DNA from: Antitrichia curtipendula
Lineage: Eukaryota > Streptophyta > Bryopsida > Hypnales > Leucodontaceae
Direction of reading: 5' to 3'
Assembly: GCA_951230915.1 (NCBI GenBank)
Contig: OX579634.1
Coordinates: 992,001 to 1,056,000, forward strand
Length of the DNA: 64,000 nucleotides
Positions 22,629 to 36,063 of the stretch are shown here, piece by piece. The translations under genes were made by a program, and so were the position numbers. Each line of letters opens with the position of its first letter. Position 1 is the stretch's first letter. Below the pieces are notes generated by a model. It did no database searches. It was given only the letters and a program-made list of their open reading frames with translations, and was not told the DNA's origin.

Positions 22629-23564
22629 CCCCTAAAGGACCAAACACCGTTTTTTGACAACATAGCGATTTTGGGCAGCTCACTATGACCAGAATTTTTC
22701 TTTTTTTTCTTTGAAATTTTCACATAAGATGTGCCCGAGGAGTAGCTTTAAGGTCCAACAATTTTCGTAACTTTTGACTACATGGTTAAAAAGTTATTGC
22801 ATGATATGTCATTTTCATTGTTCGGCGGGCAGCTGAGGCAGCAAAAAAAACTTCTCTAAAAATCACTTTTAAAAAAAACTAAAATTTGAAATTGGTTCTT
22901 TAGATTTATATGTACGTGGGAGGCTTTGAATCATTCCATTCCGATCAATGAGTCAAAAGTTATGAGGATTTTTAGTTTGAGGGTAGTTATGGAATCTCTA
23001 CTCTAAAATAAACTTTGGAGTCCTTTATTTAACTCGATTTTTAATATTTTTGAAAAAAAATAAAAATATTGGGTGTAGATTGTTTATTACAACATTACAA
23101 TCGTTGGGATTGGCATTTTTCAATTTCATAAATAAATTCTTGACAATTTAGTGTTTTGAATCATTCTCTACTTCTTCCTACTTACTATTTTTTTCCTATA
23201 TGTTGTACAATTCCAAATGATCTGAAAATTTTCAAGCATGTAGCCAACTTGCCTTGAAGAATAAATCCAAAGAGTAACCATAATTTTGGACATTTTTTCA
23301 TACAAATGTGACCTTGTGAAGGGCAGCTGCCCGTTTTTTCGCAGGGACAAAAAAAGGATTTTTGTCAATTCAAACGCTATTATCTTGCAATCCACTTGGT
23401 GGAAAATTTTGAATTTTTTTCCACATCTTCTTAAACAAGTTTACTACAAGATCCTACGGCTACAAGTGTCCAAAAATGTTTTTTTTTCTAAAATTTGGCA
23501 CTAGTATTAGAAATGGCAGTTCTGGAGCGGTTTTGGTGAAAACATAGTCAAAAGCCTTTAGGGG
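22629..23564. mobile_element. TTAA-flanked element, copy A (936 bp)
   Basis: Tips CCCCTAAAGGACC and GCCTTTAGGGG, flanked by TTAA at 22,625-22,628 and 23,565-23,568. An unoccupied relative of the target, GGTTAAGTTAGGCTATTTG, is present on the other strand at about 22,316-22,333. Interior shared over most of its length with copies B (47,178), C (48,510, reversed) and D (61,533), e.g. TTTTGGGCAGCTCACTA near the left and GAAAACATAGTCAAAAGCC near the right. Non-coding. Confidence 0.78.
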
Positions 23565-23568
23565 TTAA

Positions 23569-25020
23569 GTTAGGCTATTTGTTTTCAAGTGAGTCATCAT
23601 CAGACAATTTTTGTCTTGTTCATTGTTTTAGAGTTAAAGTATGGACCAGTGTACTTTATGTTGTTGCCACAATCAAAGAAATAATTTTCTAATTTTTTTA
23701 AATAAAAAATAACTCAAAATTCATAATTTCTCCACTATCATTCAAATGCCACAAATCCGAGCACAAATCAAAGCATGTGCACCCCTCCTCTCAAAGAACT
23801 TTATGGCAATACCAAGAACGTGACCAAGGGACACATAATCCATGAGATCTCAACATAACAAACAAAACAAAATAAAACAAACGACCTAACTTAATGGATG
23901 GATGGCAATGTCAAACACAACATGTAGCCAAATTGTGTTTTTATAATTAATCTTGTTAGAATCCTACCTTATATTGGAGCCAACTAATTTGTCACAAAAG
24001 AAAATGGGTGAATATTTGGATGAAGTAGCAAAAAAATGAGATTCTCTAGTTTTTGGATTAAAATTAGTAATAATAGATAAAATAATTGCTTTTACAAATG
24101 GATGATTCAATCTATTTTGTCCGTGGCCTCCATGCATTCTAAGTTGCAAATTTCTCTACCAATGAAAAACAAAAAAACTAATTGCACAATGAAAATTTGT
24201 AAATTTTAAGAATATAATGTTTAAGATTAGAAATGCATGTATCTCCTAAGTCTAAACAATATTCTTTCATGAGTCTATAGATATCTAAAAACTCTCTAGG
24301 AATGAGATTAATGCATTTTCATAGTCACTCAAAATGCTTACTATATCCTAAATTGTGGGACACTCTTTGTAGAGTAATCTACCTTGTGAAAATAAAGGTA
24401 CATAGGGTGCCATCTAATCTTTTGAAGCAAAAATTATATGTTTTTTGTTTATAATATAAGGTAATGTTTATAAAAACATGAAATATAATTCATACAGAAG
24501 ATTTAAGAACCATAAACATCATATAATTATTAGTTATAATCATCATTAGAAGATTTAGAGGCTTTTAGAAGACTGTGATTTCTCAAATTGCGAGGAACAT
24601 GAGAACAACACTAAATTAGTAGTCTAACGTGGTTGGGAGACATCCACGTCAAACATTTGTAGTTAATTTAAAAATATTTTTTAGAATAAAATAAAATAAA
24701 TAATTTTTAAAAGTAAAAGAAAATAGTAAATAAATAGTTTTTTAATAGTTTTTTTTTAAATTTAATTTTTTAATTTTTTAATAGTTTGACAATATTATAG
24801 TGGTTTACAACCCTAAAATAGTCTTCTAGAGGCATCAAATCCCCTCTAATGATGATTATAATATAGAATAAGGTATATTCATGATAAGCACTACAAATTA
24901 GTATATTCAATTTTGGACTTCGCACTTTATATATTGTATTGTGTTGCTTAAACATGTAGTCTAAATGCATTTAGAATTTGGAATAATGTGGTACTATATA
25001 TCATTTCAATGGTGACCTAT
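23569..25020. other. AT-rich intergenic DNA
   Basis: No gene. Includes the diverged copy (23,660-23,895) of the repeat at 22,150, and A/T-only low-complexity runs at about 24,660-24,790. Confidence 0.45.
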
Positions 25021-25024
25021 TTAA

Positions 25025-25470
25025 CCCCTAAAGCCCCAAGGGTGTTTTCTATCAAAAAAGACTCAAAACTACCACTTCTATTGCATTCACTTAAGGAAAC
25101 CAATAAATATGTTTTGGGGGAATTTAACCGTAAGATCTTGTACTTAACTTGTTTGAGATCATGTAGTGAAAAGAAAACCTCCTTTCAAATCCATTCCAAC
25201 AAGTTTCACTCAAAAAATGATAATATTTTGCTTGAAATCAAATTTTGAAGGAATTTAAAATATTCCTTTCAAACTTAATAAAAAAAATTTGATGATAGCA
25301 TTGGTGAATCTAACCACATGGATGAAATCTAAAATTCAAAATCTACAACTTTCATTTGGATATCAATTCCAAATTATTCTTCTAAATAATACTTTATAAT
25401 GATTTTTCTCAAATTGTTAATTCTAGAGAAGATTGGACATTTAGAGGTTAATATCTCCTTTTCAAATATT
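25025..25470. mobile_element. TTAA-flanked element, copy F (left end only)
   Basis: TTAA at 25,021-25,024 precedes CCCCTAAAGCCCCAAGGG, the same tip as copy E, followed by shared interior (ACTCAAAACTACCACTT, TTGCATTCACTTAA). The right tip was not found; the end given is where similarity to the family is lost by eye. Confidence 0.45.
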
Positions 25471-25734
25471 ACATCCATTGTTCTTGTATAAGGCCAAGTG
25501 ACATACTAAATAGGGGGTTATAATATAAAAGTGGATGCTTTAGTTATTTGACTTTTATATATTGCTCAGAATCAAATTTGATATTCTAAATTCCTCATTA
25601 ATTTAGAGAAGTTTTTCTGTTCTTTCTCATATATATAAGAATGTAGTTTGTATGAGAATTTTAATGAAGGACAATTTTTTAATATCACCATTTGAGATGC
25701 CATTATACCAAATTCACTTTATGTCTTTATATTG

Positions 25735-26370
25735 TGACTATAACACTCTATTAATTCTAAAAGGATGTCCAAGACAACAAGTATCCGATGGATGAATGTA
25801 GAGCATCAAAGACAATAAGTGCCTGATGGATAAGAGTAGAGTGTCAAAGACGATAAGTTTGTAATGGATAAGTACATTGCACATGACTATAATACTTTGT
25901 TAATCCTTAAAGGAAGTCAGAGACAATAAATGTCCAGTGGATAAGTGCAAGAAGTCAAAGACAATAAGTTTCAATGGATAAGTTTATTGCATGTGACTAT
26001 AAAACTCTATTAATCATGAAAAGGACGTCAAAGACTTTAAGTGTCCGATGGATAAGTACGGGACGTCAAAGACATTTAGTGTTCAATGGATAAGTACAAG
26101 ACCTCAAAGACAATCAGTTCCGATGGATAAGTGCAATGCACGTGACTATAAGACTCCATTAATCTTGAAAGGAAGTTCAGAGACAATAAGTGTCCAGTGG
26201 TTAGGTGTAGGAAGTCAAAGATAATAAGTGTCCTGCACATAAGTGCATTGCATGTGACTATTAATAACATTCTATTAATCTTAAAAGGCTGTTAAAGACA
26301 ACAAATGTCTTATAAAGGACAACAAGGACAATAAATTTCTGATAGATAAGTGCATTGCATGTTACTGTAC
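25735..26370. repeat. Higher-order satellite: 37-bp units within about 100-155-bp superunits
   Basis: The short unit is GTCAAAGACAATAAGTGTCCGATGG followed by ATAAGTGCA, repeated with changes. Every two to four units an anchor GCATGTGACTATAACACTCTATTAAT appears (near 25,735, 25,875, 25,997, 26,153 and 26,256). No coding potential; a few short frames are repeat shadows. Confidence 0.75.
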
Positions 26371-27091
26371 AAACACGCAATACACCTTTTGGTTTGAATA
26401 TTGAATCATTTTGGATAGAGTACCTACTAGTTAGGGACGATCTAAAGAATTTGCAAACAAACGCTACCAAAAGAAATTCAAAGAGTGTTCAAATGAATAT
26501 AGACCACCTTCTTGAATCCTTTCGCAACCTCTAAAAAATATTCATTTATGTCACTTTTGCATGCAATACAATTGTTTGCTACAACGAGATAGAAGGGTGT
26601 GTTTATTAATTGGTCAATTTACCTCTCCTGACCCTAACGAACTTATCTGTTCATTACGGTACCATTTATCATCCGTCCTGCCAACGATATGTCTCGAGCC
26701 CAGGACACTCCAACTGTATCCTGAATTTGGCACCGCCTTGCAATAATTGTTACAGCCGATTGCTCCTGCCATTCCACCTCCAACCCAGGTTCCCTTGATT
26801 CCACATTTTCCGGATGAGGACCCAATTTCACAATGGCGTGTGAGTCTTGGTAGATCCGTCCAGATTTGAATTTACAGTTTATTCTAAGTTCACGTCGTCA
26901 GCTCCTCTTCATTGAACCAGATGCATGGAAAAAGAAGCATATAAGCTTTGATAATCTCTCGACTGCGGTTAGTCAACATTCTCCATAACTAGGGAGGCAG
27001 ATCTGAAGTGTTTGGGGTTCACGAGGGAATTCTAGACCATGCCTCCGGTCTGAGGCTTGAATGCGAATTGCGCTCTTCATAACTCAGCATC
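26371..27091 (+). promoter_or_regulatory. Upstream region of IFT122
   Basis: Becomes less AT-rich after 26,590. It should hold the promoter and 5' untranslated region. No defined motif could be assigned. The only frames here are short and overlap on both strands. Confidence 0.35.
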
Positions 27092-30000
27092 ATGCGAGCC
27101 GTGGTAGCGTGGACAGACCATGTGGTATGCACATCTTTCACTTCTTTGGGCCGTTTTTCATGGTCGATGCAAACCCTAATTAGGGTTTGCACTCTAATTA
27201 GATTGTTTCAGGTAATTTTGGACATCAACGTCATCGTAAAGGAGAAACTCCTTCCTATGTTCATCGTGATCATTGTATGATACATTGGGGAAGATTCTGT
27301 TGATGTCGATGGATAAGAGAGCCTGAAATAGTCTAATTTGAATGAAAACCCTGCGCCTTATCTTGAAGTTTCACTGCTTGAAACGGATTACTCTCATCCA
27401 TTTGCCTTCTTAGAAGCAGATTCAGGCGTGATGGTTTAATGTCACTGGGGTCCTGTACAGCCAGAGCACGATGGAGTCAGGAGTGTGTGCTTCGATATTG
27501 CCTTCCGACCTGGTACATCCAAAGAACCTGTATTGAAGACAATGGATGACTTGATTTTGACTTTTGGTAAACTTAAATAACTGTTGAATAGCATATGTGA
27601 ACAAACGCACTCATAATCAAGTTTGTTTTGTTACAGACGGGAGTCATCTGATAGCAGCAGTTGGCAGCAGAGTACTTATGTATGATGCAGCTGACGGTGA
27701 CCTCCTTCACTCACTCAAAGGTAACATCATCTGGAGCCCTGAAACTGCTATGTTTTGTGACCTTAACCCTGTTCAAAGGCCGAGGATTTATGAATTCAAC
27801 TCAATTCAATTGATCCTTTTGTGAAATTATAATTTAGATGGTGCCCAAATCTTGTATCGTCAGCATCAATGAAGAAAATTGCATGTTTTGGCCAACAGAT
27901 AAATTAAAATTGAACAAAAGGAAATCCCAATGTGGCCCACTCAAAAGTGCTAAAAAATCATGAACCCCAATCTTAGTTTCTTGGTCTTTCAGAGGTTATT
28001 GCAGATTTAAATAATACAAGTATATGATTCTTGCTCGGATGTATGGTGAGGGCCTCATCATCATTTCTCACAATGATAAGCTCCAATTTACTTGTGATTT
28101 GAGAACCCGTCAAGTGTTACGCATTTAGCGTCCCTCATCCAACGTACTGGCTATAAACTGGATGAAATCATTTAATATCCCTGGGAGTATCAGGATGATC
28201 AACAATTGCAAGAGAGAACAAAATTTTCCTTTTTTTATTTATCTGTTCTCAATCGTCTCTTCTGAGGTTGAATTGGGTGCATCTGGTGCAGGGCATAAGG
28301 ATGAAGTTTACTGCGTGGCTTATTCACGGGATGGAAAGCGGTTTGCTTCTGGAGGAGCTGACAAAACTATCATCATATGGACTCACAAGGTCGAGCTCGA
28401 ATCGTCAAAGCATGACACATTCTGTGTGGTTTTTTCCATTAAAATGCACGTGGAGTTCACCTTCACGTATGAGATGTTTCATTTGGATCGTTTCTGCTGG
28501 TATTGACCTGAACTAGTTTTGATGATTTTTGCATGGCAAAGGCAGAAGGCATATTTAAGTACAGCCATGGGGACTCGATTCAATGCTTGGCTTACAACCC
28601 CGTCACTCAGCAGGTGGGTTTCATACTTCTTATGTGGCATACGATGTTGAGCACCTCAGGTGGCAACATCTAACTATCTCTATTGTGAATTTAAAATGGA
28701 CAATCATCTATGCCAGCTTACTTAATACGTCATTTGCAGCTTGCGAGTGGAACCGCAACTGACTTTGGAATCTGGTCTCCGGAGCAGAAGTCAGTTTCGA
28801 AGCACAAGGCTATTTCCAAGGTCATCGATGCCGTTTGACTTGCCGTTCTGTGGTGTGAATTCATTCTATTTGATAAGTGTTATAAGAATAGCCCCTTCGT
28901 TGGCACATCTGTTACCCGCAGAGGTGTATGACGAGTTGTTAGCAAGGATCCAATTATACTTAACCCTAGAGTGACCCCCAAAAGGTGGTCAATATCAATG
29001 CAGGTATTGTGCGCCGCATGGACTGCAAATGGCCAACATCTTGCCCTGGGGATGTATAATGGCCACATTTCCATTTGCGACAAGAGCGGCGTAGAGCAGG
29101 TACTAAATTCTCTCTCCTGAGTTCTAATTATGTCAAGAAAGAAGAAAATGACATTAACAGGCTTATCTGTATAGTATGGTTTATGATGCTCCATAATCCA
29201 AAATATAGGAGTCATCAGTTCATTACGCTTAGGATTCATTGAGGGCTAATTGGTGTTTCGACTTGCAGGCGGTAGCAGATAGATCGGGACCCGTTTGGAC
29301 ATTGCAGTGGAACATATTGCAAAACAAGACGTCGGACACACTTGTTGTTGGATGCTGGGACAGCACACTCTCGTTTTATGATTTATCAGGCAAGCAGGTT
29401 TGCCACAGTACCTCACAAAATGACACTGACCTCGTTATTCTTTGGCAAACTTCGATCTATATGTTTGTGTGTCGTTTGGTAAACGTTGTTCAGAAGAATC
29501 CAGAAAACCATGCCAATGTAGTTTTGCTGTTTCTTAGCATGAGTAGAGTTTATGGTCACCAGTACTTTGAATCTAAATTTTCATTTGATTTTAACTCAGC
29601 AAATCCTATTCCAATTGCTCGTAATTTTTAAGACTAACTTTTAGGTACGATCGTAGTTTCCACAAATTTAGTGCCATCCAGTATTGAGTTATGAAGGTTG
29701 TCATCCGCAGGTTGAAAAGGATAAGAAACTTGATTTTGATCCATGCTGTGTCACATATCACGACAGCAAGTACATCTGTGTGGGTGGCTCCGATAAAAAG
29801 GTGCACTTTGGAAGCTGTTTTTTTTCACTGGCTTGTTTCTTTGATGTCTCTAGTTGAGATGAGGATAGAATGAGCATTAATCCCATTCTTTTGATTCAAA
29901 ACCTGAGTTACTTGACCACCCACTAACGTTACAGTGAACCGAACAGTAACGATATCAACTTTTCTAAGCACCAGTAGTCATCCTAAGTAACCAACGTATA

Positions 30001-33000
30001 GAATCCAACCTCTTAAAGTTTTTTTAGAAAACCTAGGCATGGTTACATTTGAAACTGCCTTAAAACAGTTTAACCCGGCTACATTCTCCTTTGGAAGGGA
30101 TGGGTTTCTACTAGAGTGTGTTGAATCGTCACGTTGTCATCCTTTGTTCTCAGAGAAGGCATCTGACATTATTTATCAGGCATGTAGGTGTTTCTTTACT
30201 CAAAAGATGGGGTGAAGCTGACTACAATGTGTGAAACTGGCGACTGGATCTGGACTATACGATCGCGACCCAAGCATGACTATGTGGTAGTAGGGTGCAA
30301 TGATGGCAGCATCTCTATGCTCCAACTTCTGTTTTCAACTGTAAGGATATCTTCCTTTTTTCTTATTTTGACTTTTACATGGCCTCGAGTCTTTAACGTT
30401 TGTGGCCACTATGTTGTCAGAGTCTCTTCACTGTTGTATAGCTAGAGCATCTTCGTCATTTACCGGGCAGGAAGACTAAAGACTGTTGAGATGCAAGATG
30501 ATGAGGATGGAAGAGGGGTTGGGCATAATGGAAAGACCAGGTGCATGGATTATACCTGGAGCGCTATGCATTCCGGGATGCCATGACTGATGTTGTCATC
30601 CAACACCTTATTACTGAAGAAAAGGTAGTCGCCTCCCACAAATTAAATGAATGTAAAGTGGTATTGACTCTGCATTAGCGCACATATGATCTGCACCCAC
30701 ATATGCAATTATTGGATTTTTCATTTCCCGGTTTGATTTCAAATTCTATGGCTTTAACTTTCGGATATTCATTCCGATCCTTGTATTGTGTAACGTTAAG
30801 GTTAGACAGACATATGGATTGACATGTAAGGATTCCTGAAGGTGAGAATACGGTGTCGGGACTACATCAAGAAAATAGCAGTGTACCAGGAGCGTGTGGC
30901 GGTACAACTCTCCGATCGCATAGTAGTGTATGAGTTGAGCAAGACAGGCACTGGGGCTAGAGCTTCTCAATATCGTGTCTGTGCACGCATTAACCGCTGT
31001 TTGGAGTGCAATCTCCTTGTTCTTACCTCTCAGCACATCACGCTCTGCCAGGCTCGGGATCTGCACTCTATGATCATGATTTTTCTCAGCACTTTTCCAA
31101 TATTATCACTCTTTAACTAAAGCCCTAAACCAGTCTTTTACAAGGCACTATCGCTGTATATGTTGCCCTACATATATTAGACTTATGCAAGGTTAATGAC
31201 CAGTAAGTGTGTCTTCTTTCAGGAGACCAAGCTACAGCTGTTCACCTTAGGTGGAATCAAGGAGAGAGAGTGGGTCTTAGAGTCAACCATAAGATACATC
31301 AAGGTAAATTCCCCTCTGGCGTCATTAGAAGGGTGAATAGAATGAAGATTTCTCAGTCCCTATAGAGTATTAGTCCCAGGTGATAGCATTGTTTTATAGA
31401 TTTTTGCATGTTACGTGAATTCTAAGGTCATCATCTTTCTCAAACACAGGTTTGTGGCGGTCCTCAAGGGGGCGAGGGTCTGCTAATTGGAATGAAGAAT
31501 GGTTTGATCGTGAAAGTGTGGATTAACAGTAACTTTCCAGTTAGTCTTTACAGGCACACAAATGGCATACGTTGCCTTGACCTCTCATCCCAGCGTGTTC
31601 GCCTTGCCATTGTTGACGAGGCTGCTAATGTGATGGTATACAACATTGAGGTATATATTTTTCAGCTTTTATGCGTTCAGAGAGTGCTTTGTTTCAGCAA
31701 GTATTCTGAATGTAAATAGAGCTATAGCGTTGATGTGGTAGTGGTTGTCAAAATTAGAGGCAATGGGCAATTTGTGCAATGCTCGCAAGTAGACTTGTCC
31801 AGTAGACCTCTGTTAATTGGGTTCCTTTTGTGACGAGGTCTTATAACATGTATAGACCAAAGAAATCAGTTTTGAGGAAAAGAGTGCGAGTTCCGTTGCC
31901 TGGAACACAAATATGGAAGATATGCTCTGTTACTCGGGAAGCGGCATGCTGAATATCAAGACAGCTGATTTTCCTGTGCACCGACAGAAGCTTCAAGGTT
32001 ATGTCGTTGGCTTTCAAGGCTCCAAGATTTTTTGCTTAAATCAACTCTCAATGCGGGTACATTCAAACCTTTTTAATCTTACCACTTGGGAGTCCTAACT
32101 TTTGCACTATGACATAGTTTGAATGAATGACAAGTATGCTACAGTGAATGATAGTGTGGCAAGTGTGCAGGATTTCCTAGAGAGGTTTCAGTGTACATAC
32201 TTAGTCTCTCTTAGGATGCATACATTCCCAATATTTTATCTGCAGATCATTCTTAGTTGCAATTGGCTACGAGGAAGACCGAGCATAAAACTGGATGCTT
32301 ATTACGCAAACTGAGTTTGACTTTACTTGGTGGTCATTTGCCGGCTTTAGTTGCTGGAAAATTCCTGTCAATGTGTGTTGATCAAAGTACCCTCGCATGC
32401 ACCGGCACTGACTAAAGCAGACAGTTGAAGTCCCACAATCGGCAAGCATGTGTCACTATGTGGAGAAAGGCCAGTATGACGATGCTTATAAGGTGGCATG
32501 TCTTGGAGTCACCGAGGCAGACTGGCGAATGCTAGCTCTGGCGGCTCTGAAAGGAACTGCCTGGGATGTGGCGAAGAAGGGATTCATCCGCTTGCGGGAT
32601 GTCTGCTACCTGGATCTGCTCCACAAGATGGAACAAGATCATTGCTCGCACGTCCAAAAGTCGACCATTGGTGCTCTTGTTCTTGCTTACCAGGTTCTTT
32701 AGCACATCCTCTGAAATTCAGTACAAATAATGTAGAAGTACTTTATTTTAAACGAAACGAAGTTCTCTGCTGTGAGAACAACGAAGGAAAATGAGACGCG
32801 CAAAAAGTGGGGTTTACTTGATATTGCGTGCCTTTCAATTGATCAATGGCAGGGCAAATTTAAACAAGCAGCCGATGCGTACATTGAAGCAGGCCAGGTG
32901 GGCATGGCCATGGAGATGTACACTGATCTTCGCATGTTTGAAGAAGCCAAGGCACTGGCTGAAACCAAGGTAGTACAGGAAGAGATCGACAATACCGTCA

Positions 33001-36000
33001 CCCCAAGCAAAAGAGAAGCTGATGTGCAGGAGATTATTCAACGTCAAGCGGAATGGACGGAAGAAACAAAGGATCATGAAACTGCAGCAGATATGTATAT
33101 CGTTGCTGGCCAGCCGGAGCGGGCCTTCACTCTCCTTGTGGAGCACGGCCCAGCCTCCAAACTCATTGAGGTGAACTATTATGAGTATTGGTTCAACAGC
33201 ATTGCACGAGAAAGCTGTTACACAGGTCACCCCCCTGAGGCCGTCATACTCTGTGTTTCAGGTGGCAAGGCGGCTAAAGAAGACACAAGTGAAGGAGTTG
33301 ATCCGCTGTGCAACTTTAATGAGGCGTGGAGGCCAGTTTGCACATGCCTTTGAGACATACACGAAGCTTGGTGATTTTAGGTCTGTCTTTAAGCCTCTGG
33401 GCTTTTCACAGATTATGCCCAAACATATTTTAGCATCTATATGACTTACTGGAATCTAAATGAAAAGATATTTGAAGTCATGTATGTGGGTTGTGGCTAT
33501 TGGATTTTGTTCATTCTCTCAGTATTTTAGCATCCGGGTTGGGAGATATTCCACCAGAATGTTCATATTGAGGTGTATAATCAATGGTTCCATGGTCGTA
33601 TTCGATAAAACCCTTCATGTGACACGTAGTGGATCTATTCGAAATCATTGACAGGTCCATTCTCTCTTTGCATGTGGAGCTAGAGCAATGGGAGGATGCT
33701 TTTGCCATCAAGAGGTTGCACCCAGAAATCGAAGATGATGTTACGCTTCCATACGCGCAATGGCTGATCAACCATGACCGCTATGATCATGCTCGACTGG
33801 CGTATTCCCATGCAGGACGACCAGATTTGTCAGAGCGCTTGCTCGCTCAACTAATGGACAATGCCGTGAGTACTTACTAATTCACAATAACACAGATTGA
33901 GCTTTTTCTGTTCCTGCATGTCTTTGTCATCATGTAATGTCAAAACCCGCTATAACTCATAAATTTTTAATATCCCTCTGGTTTACTTTTTCTAATTCTA
34001 ATCAACTATATAATTTTGACTGATCATTTTCATAATTCGGAAAATGGCCATCAGTTGAAGGAGAAGAGGTTCAAGGATGGAGCGCGTCTATGCAGGAAGT
34101 TGGCTATGGAAGTCCTGGCACAGGTATCAGTGATTGCCAAAATCAACGATACAGTGAAGGAAAAATTGAAATTTGAAGAATACCTGGAGTTCAGGCTGCG
34201 TGCGGACATTTTTTATGCATACTCCTTCATATATCAGTCGATCAACGAGCCATTTCGTACATCAATGCCTGAGACGCTGTTCAATACTTCTCGCTTTCTG
34301 TTAGCGAGGATACCAGAAGACCCACCACGCCGAGTGTCGCTTGTCAATATACTGGTTACTCTTGCCAAGCAGAGCGAGCAGCTTGGTGAGCCCACTAGTT
34401 AGCCACAACAGATTAGACTCCTCGCTGTTTTTTATTGGTTGTTTTTGTCCAAATTCAAGCCCTTGGAGGATATTTTCATTTCCATTACTTGCTTGCGTTC
34501 AAAGTGGGGCTCAAACGAAATGTTTCACAGCATAAGTTTTGGATAACTCTGTTAAAACATAAAATTTGCCTTCAAAACCTCTCTCTAATCTGACCTCTCT
34601 CTAAAGATCAAATAAACGTCTGTGAAAGCTCGAGTTTGGATTATGGCTCTTACCGAGTAAAGGATTCATGCCCTGGTAGAGTGTGAGGTTGAGTTTCTTG
34701 GTTTAGCATTTCGTTTGTTACAACACGTGAACTTGGAATCTGTTTCAGGATTTTACAAGATATCAAGGCACAGCTACGAAAGGTTACAAAAGTACAAAGT
34801 GCCTCAGAGTTGGGTGGACAAAGTAGAGGTTGCAACACTAATGATGCGAGGCAAATCCCGGAGGCCGGATGAACCCTCAATCGACATACCCGTCTGCTAT
34901 GCTTGCTCCTTGCCCTTACCTATGACCTCATCCGCAACAGGAGACGTTTGCAGCAACTGCTCTCAGCCTATCTTCCGCTCTTTCATTACATTTGATCAGC
35001 TACCACTGGTAAGCTAGCACAACCTTGATCAATCCAATACTACCTACAACGAGATTTCATTACTAAAGGAGCAATTGCAGGAAACACTTGTACTATCTGT
35101 TGCATTTCACCCATTATTTGATCTGTACTGTGGAGTACTTCAATAATATGTACAGTACAGTACTACTATTCTTCAACCTTGTCAATCATGTGCACCTTGT
35201 GGTTCAATCTTTGATTCATATATTCCAAGAAATAGTGGAGAAGCATGCAGTACTTTGAAGTACTCAGTCGTAATTTTTCCATGGAGAATCGATTCTTCGA
35301 CGTTTGCATCTTAAATAATCATTGGAAATCTAAATAAATTCAATAAAAATTCGTTATTGCTTACAACTTGCGTACTGCTGTTATAAAGGTAGATTACGTA
35401 TTGTGTGATGCATAATAGTACAAGTGCTTCTCGCAATTGCCCAATGTGATCCCAGGTGAGTAATCAGATGCGGTGTTTCGGTTGAAACAGGTAGAGTTTG
35501 TCCTGGACGAATGTGTCACTCACGAACAAGCAAACCTGTTAATTGCCGCTACAACCAAAAACTCACACTGTGCCACCAACAATAATCCTTTGGAACTGGG
35601 GCAGCAACGAACACCAAAGCAGGGCCTTCCCGTTGCTACCAAGACTATGCTGTCAAACGTGCAGGCAGCGCAGGTCCTGGTCCAGACATGTCCTGCTCAA
35701 TACGAGAAGCCGAGGTATTTTTACATGGTCGATCCCACATTGACCGTGACGCAGTGCAGCTCCTGCAACCATTTTTTTGAGCAGGAAGAACTGGACCTGG
35801 CCATGCTGGAGCACGGCGCATGTCCGTTCTGTGGAGTCTCACCAAATTTTCCTTTGAGCAGCGGTCCAATGACTGGGCAGGCCGAAGGAACCCTGTTGCC
35901 ATTACTTCCGCTGCCAAGCTCCAGGAGAGACGCAAGCCAATTACCTCCTGCTAAGGCTCCCCTCTTGGAACCGAAGAAAAACAAAGCTATGGACATCAAA

Positions 36001-36063
36001 CTCCAGAAAGAGCCTCAGGGGCTGTTCTGTATGACCAGGCAGGACTTGGTGAGTGGAGGCTAA
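27092..36063 (+). CDS. IFT122: Intraflagellar transport protein 122 (IFT-A core subunit)
   Basis: IFT-A subunit for retrograde transport in cilia and flagella. Exons: 27092-27124; 27461-27512; 27637-27720; 28292-28389; 28542-28613; 28740-28820; 29004-29099; 29269-29397; 29711-29800; 30188-30340; 30541-30624; 30842-31051; 31223-31303; 31450-31650; 31856-32056; 32421-32693; 32853-33170; 33262-33380; 33655-33865; 34055-34385; 34749-35008; 35491-36063. They join in frame to 1,249 residues, near the animal protein (about 1,240). Order: MRAV start, WD40 repeats ([42 protein letters not shown]), then IFT-type helical repeats ([40 protein letters not shown]), ending in two zinc-ribbon-like CxxC pairs (about 1022/1025 with 1040/1043, and 1148/1151 with 1170/1173). 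Most introns are phase 0. The intron after exon 12 would start GC instead of GT. The last exon ends VSGG followed by TAA, and GTGAGT there could be a donor, so the extreme C-terminus is the least certain part. Confidence 0.95.
27169..27190. promoter_or_regulatory. 22-bp perfect palindrome of two telo-box halves, IFT122 intron 1
   Basis: GCAAACCCTAA is followed at once by its exact reverse complement, so AAACCCTA and TAGGGTTT stand back to back. Telo boxes (AAACCCTAA) are known promoter and intron elements in plants, bound by Myb-type and Polycomb-recruiting factors. A second ACTCTAATTAGA half follows at 27,191. It lies about 45 bp inside intron 1. Confidence 0.75.

Noticed and set aside
25735..26370. 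Regular repeats as a possible CRISPR array
   Set aside because: Units are contiguous and diverged, with no unique spacers and no cas genes; the genome is eukaryotic.
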